Assembly (NCBI RefSeq): GCF_027887165.1
Contig: NC_077233.1
Coordinates: 231,097,372-231,161,371, forward strand
DNA length: 64,000 bases
Direction: 5' to 3'
Origin: Monodelphis domestica
Taxonomy: Eukaryota > Chordata > Mammalia > Didelphimorphia > Didelphidae
The translations under genes and the position numbers were made by a program. The notes below the pieces were generated by a model. It made no database searches, was not told the origin of the DNA, and was given only the letters and a program-made list of their open reading frames with translations. Below are positions 40,401 to 46,400 of this stretch, one piece after another. Position 1 is the stretch's first letter. Each line of letters begins with the position of its first letter.

Positions 40401-43400
40401 TTAGTTGGCACAGTGGATAGAGCTCTGGGTCTAGTGTCAGGAAGACGTGAGTTCGAATGTGAACTCAAACCCATACTACTTATGTAACCTTGGACAAGTC
40501 AGTAAATCCTTTCTGCCTCAGTTTCCTCATATATAAAATGAGCCAGAGGAAGAAATGGCAAACCATTCCAGTTTTCTGCCAAGAAAATCCAAAGGGGGTG
40601 GAGAAAAGTCTGAAACAAACTGGAAAATAATGACAAATACTGATTGATTGATTGATGCAAACCTTCCAGAATGATACCTAGTTCCAACCACTCACACAAT
40701 GTAGAAGACAGCAGTAAGGCTAGGGGGTATATCCTAGTGGCTTACAAATTGATGCATGTTAGTGAATTAAGTTGAACATTTTTTTCCTTTTGTTAAGAAC
40801 CTCCAATATTATTAATGCAATAATGAGTAATTCTAGGGCACCCCAGGCAAGCAGTAAAAAGAGTCCTCAAATAAACTTTTAAAGACAAAATCAGTTGGTG
40901 GGGGGAAAGGAGACTTAAGGGTGGTTACATCAGATCTTTGGAAGGGACCCAAGAGGGAGAGATCCTGGCACATTGCCTTCTGGGTGGGAGAGAGCATCCT
41001 TGGAACAGAAGAAGGTTGCTATTTGAAGGGAGAGGGGAAAGGGAGGATCAATCCAGGGAGGAGTTCGCCTTGAGTGCAGGAAACATGGTATATGGTATTT
41101 TTCATGCTGAATAAATATTCTTGCTAAGCTCACTTGTTTCAACCTGCTGAAGGAGTCTAAGTATTTTCAGAATCCTTTAAATTCTCACACCCTGAGGCAA
41201 AGCTCCTGTTGTCCCACCCTAGGCACAACTCTACTCACCTTAGACACTGGAGACTAGAGGGTTAGGAAGTTGAGAATTTAAAGGGAACTTAGAGTGGACC
41301 CCTCATTTTACAGTTGAGTAAACTAAGTCTAGGAGAGAGAAAGTAATGTACTTAGAGTCATTCAGGTAGTGATAGAAAATCTGGTTCTTTCATTCAGACC
41401 TTTAGACACTCAGTCCAGGATTTTTTTCAGTGATATCATCTTGTTTCTTAGTCCCTGGGAAGAGACCCTTGAGTTTCCCAGAGCTCCCAAGATCATGGAA
41501 GAAGGAAGGGTTACAGACTCACTTAAGCTGCATTTTAAAGTCCAGCCACCCATCGCGGCTCTGCTCTGATACCAGCAGCTTGACTTTCAGGTGGGGGCAG
41601 TCAGATGCCATAGAGTCCACAAGTGGGGCTAAGGTTTCAGTGGTCGCAATGCCCTTGGCTTTTGAGATCTGCAACCGGTAAAGTATGTCTTTGGCTGTCA
41701 ACTGGGGTGTTCCAGGGAGGATGACAAGCCCTGGAGCAAAATAAGTGTAATATAATTTTTAGTTTTGAAAGGAATCTTAGCTACTAAACCTCCCATTTTC
41801 TAGTAGTCCCAGAGGAGGAAAATGACATCCAATCTCACACAGGGAGTTTGTGACTGAGGAGAGATTAGAATATCGTGAATAAAATACTGGATTTGGTTTC
41901 AGGAAGAACAAGGTTTTAATCATTTCCGACATTTGAAAATCACTTTAGTTTTCTCATCTGCAAAATGGGGATAATAATGTCTCTAGCACTTACCTCACCA
42001 GGTTTTGGGGAGCCTCCAATGCACCAGATAATGTCAGGTATCATTAATTAATCTAGGGAAATTCAATCTAGCCTAGTACATGGTTCCCAAGTTTTTCATT
42101 TCCTATTTTCCCTCAGGGCATTCTTCCTGGTTGAAAGCTCTTAGACAATAATCTTACTTGCTAGGGGAAAGTCATAACTCACTTTTGAGTAAGTTTCTCA
42201 GGTTTCTGCGATCATTTGGAGTCATTTTTATCTTCCTATTCAGAGCACGTAGTGCAGTGCTTGTTGACTGAATAATTTTTGTGCTCTGCATTATAAAACA
42301 GAAACACTTTTCGTCATACTTTCCCACTTCCCGTGGATTATGTCTTTTGAGTTTTGTTTTAAAATGTTCCAGTTTAATCACAATTAATAATAGCTGCCAT
42401 TTATATAGCACTTACTATGTGCCAGTCAATGGTACTAAGCATCTTCCAGTGACCTCATCTGCTCCTCACAACAACCCTGGGAGGTAGGTGTTATTATTAT
42501 ACCCATTTTACAGCTGAGGAAACTGAGGCAAAGAGTGGTTAAGAGACTCGCCTAGGATCATACAGCTAAATTGTCTGAGGCTGTATTTGAACTCAGTTCT
42601 TCCTGACTCCAGGACCAGCACTCTATCCACTATGCCACCATCATCTGGGGAGGATGATATTTGGCCTTGGTTAGTTTTAAGGATACAATGAAATGATGTA
42701 TATGAAATTACTTTGTAAATTGTAAAGGCTTGGAAGAATGTCAGTTACTATTTTTGTTTCATTCTTACGTTTTTGATTTTGATGGGTCTTCAGAAGGAAG
42801 TGGTTCACCTGTTTTTGTTCAGTCATTTCAGTCATTTCTGACTCTCCATAACCCCCATTTAGGGATTCCTTGGCCAAAATACTAGAGTGGTTTGCTATTT
42901 TCTTCTCCATTTTACAGATGACAAAACTGAGGCACACAGGGTGTGTCTTGCCCAGGTCACACAGCTAGTAAATGTTTGAAAACTGCAACCCAACTCCTGT
43001 TCCTTTATATTCAATATTCTACACACTATTGCACAGGGGTAAAAAAGAACCACATTTGTTGTTAAATAAAAGCATTAGTATGTGAGCTCGCCATCTGGAG
43101 GCTCTCTGAAAATATCCCTGATATGAACAACTCTGGCAGCAGCAGATGGGATGATGGGGACAAGCCATCTTCACCCTATTCCCCTGTGCTTTGATCTCAC
43201 TCAGGTCTTTTCTACTTTGAAATCTTTTGGTTTTCCCGTAGGTTGTAGATCAATTAGGAGTATCTGGGATGGTGACAACCTATCAAAATATAGCCCTTGA
43301 ATTTTTATGGATCAATGTCCTATCTCAGTGACTATGGGGGGAAATTATGATAATAATCAGTTTCAATTTTGTTGATTGAATTTTCAAGGATATTTTGACG

Positions 43401-46400
43401 TCTGTACTTGGGTTTATGGGCTTTGTCATATCCGAGTCCCTGAAAAATAGTGAGTAGATAATTTGATGATTATTGCTTTGACTCCTTATATGACTTTATC
43501 CTTTTGATTTTTATTTTCAGTTGTTGATTAAAGGAAGCTAGAATTTATTTCTAGACCCCCCTCTTAATGTTTTATTGTTGTTGTTACTTTAAATGGAAAA
43601 ATTGTGTTTAAAATTTAAAATTGAGTGTCAATAGACCTCTCTGGGCAGATAGGTGGTCCAAGATAGAGAGTACTGGGCCTGGAGTCAAGAAGACTCAAAC
43701 TCATATGTTCAAATCCAGCCTCAGGATGAGTAACCCTTTTGCTTCACTTTCCTCATCTGTAAAATGAGTTTGAGAAGGAAATGGCAAGCTGCTCTCATAT
43801 CTCTGCCAAGAAAACCCCAAATAAGATCACAGATAATAAGACATCACTGAAAAATGATTTCTTTATCAACAAAGCATCCCTCTCAAAGACGTCATTCACT
43901 TCTGCCATGATAGTATCTGATGCCTTTGTTTAATTGCTTGGTAGCATTTCTCCTCCTATGGTTTTTACTGTCATAATATATTCTGCTGTATTCAAGTCCT
44001 GAAAAGTTTTTAAACTTTCTCTCAAATACTACAGAGCAATGCATTCAATCATGTTGGTTATAGCTGATACTAGCTTTAAAAATTTAGTCTCTCTGAGGTA
44101 GAAGAGTCACTTCTCTCTTTCATTTTGGATATGGCCAATATGAAATTTGTTTTTCTCGACTAAAAAAAATTGTTTGGAACAAAGGATTTGTTTTTCTTTC
44201 ATTCTTGGAGGCAGGTGAGAGGAAGAAAAGGTGAATTTTTCCTGATTGAAAAAAATTAAATTAAAAAAATTACTTTGGCATAACCTATTGGTCTACTGGC
44301 TGGATTCTTGTCATACTCTTCATTTTCTTCATGATTCTGTGGTTAGCATATTGATCTTCTAAAAATCACTTGAGACCTCATTACAGTTTTGATCATCTCT
44401 TTCCTTATTAGGTGAAACTTCTGGAATATGTATTAATTCAAGGTTTTCAGTGACTTGAGGTTCTTTCCCTTTTCTCTCATCATATTTTAGGAACTATTCA
44501 ATTTTGTATTTTATTTCCCCTCATTTAGGCTTACGGTTTTAAAAAATTATTTTCCTGAAGTGATTGGCAGTATACTGTTTTATGAGCTGGGGCTGAAGAT
44601 GCTTGTGATGAAAAGCATCAAGAAACTCTTGCCTATAACTGGTGAAATTTGTTTTCATTTTTTTTATGAGCTAGAATGGACACATAATGAAAGTACTTAT
44701 GTCTCTAATCTGTTTAATGTTCTCTCATGGTTTGTCTGTTTTAGTGATTAGTGCCATCGGCATGGAAATATTCCAACAGATGGAATATGGTATTTCTGAT
44801 TTGTTTCTATGCATCGTGCCCTCTTGTAGCACCAGAATGCAAAGAAATGCCATTTAATCCATTGTTCTACATGCTACATTGGTCATTCATACAGTTTCCA
44901 ATAGGATCAGATTGCAATCTTAAGCTGCCCTATCTATTTCTTTAACTCTTGGGAGCATTTATACCATACTGACTAGGGCACTAACCCAATCAGTGGTGTC
45001 ACTAGAGCCCAATATGCCAGCATTTCAGCATTCTTAGCAAGCCCTTACATTTTCTATAATAGTCTCAGGGTACACGCTACTCACTCTGGCTGTCATTCCC
45101 TTATTTTGTTTTTTCTGTCCTTATTCCTAGTCTCATTCCTCATCCCCAACTCTTTTCCCCCAACTCTAGCATGAATTTTAGATTAGACTTTGAGGGGCTT
45201 ATCACTAATATTATGATTATTATTGTTATGATAACAACGATTAATAATCTCATTTTTCAGATAGAAAAAGTTCCGAAACAAAGATCTCTCTTTTTTAAAA
45301 ATAGGAACAAAGGAAGAAAACAAGCACTTCTTAAGCATCTTATATACCAGGGACTATGCTCCATGCTTTACAAATTTTATTTGATCTTTACAACAACCAT
45401 AGGAGGTAGATAGTTGCTACAATTATCCTTATTTTATAGTTGAGGAAACTGAGGCAAACAGAGATTAAGTGACTTTCCCAATTAGCTGTGTGACCTCAGG
45501 TAAGTCATTTAACTCCTTTTTGACTCAGTTTCTCTTCTGTAAAATGGAGGCACAATGGAAATAGAAATGGCAAATCACCTCAGTATCTTTGCCAAGAAAA
45601 TACCATGGATGAATGAATAACTGAACAGCGATGGCAGCATGATTGAAAGCTCTGAGTACTGTGACACTCATTGCTTGTCTCTGGGCCAATTGTTTATCAA
45701 TGACAGTCCTGGAGGACAATTCTGATTGTGATTCACCTCCAGAGAAAGAACTGTAGGAGTATAAATGCAGATGGAAAAACATATGATTTTATCACTTGTT
45801 TATTTGGGTATATGATTTGGGGTTTTGGTTTTATAAGATTAGAAAAATGAATAATATGGAAATATTTTGTGATAATACACATATAACCCAGAAAAATTTT
45901 TTTGAAAAAAAATGACATTCCTGGAGACTAAACTCCCATCACTGACCTGCCCGTATGCAGCCCACTGTCAACAGCCACAACTCAGGAATCCGGGGCAGGA
46001 TCAGAATTAGATAGTCTCCCTGCTGTAGTCCGCAGGTCTCCATTAAAACATTGGCCGCCTGACGAGTCAAGTCACTCAGTTCCCTGAAGTTCCATTTCAC
46101 TTCATCCCCTTTGTTATTTACCCACCACAGGGCAGGGAGTGGGTCTCTTTTTCCCTCCTGTGGTCCACATAGTTAAAACAGGTTAATTACAGACTGGGAT
46201 GCCCATTGCCTCTCACCTAGTCTATTGCAATAGCCTTCTAAATTAGTCTTCCCGCCTTCAATCCAGCCCCCACTCAGTTGCCAAAATGATGATCCTAAAG
46301 CAAAGATAGGTCTGAACATGTTCCTTTCCTGCTCAATAAATGCTAATGTCTCCCTATAACTTCCAGGATAAAATAGTGAGTCTATTCACATTTAAAGATT

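Noticed and set aside
40870-41230. LTR-like 3' end with AATAAA
   Set aside because: Only one mark of an LTR is present; kept as unclassified, not called.
44560-44945. Two adjacent plus-strand open frames
   Set aside because: Short, no family resemblance, no conserved splice borders; length is expected by chance.
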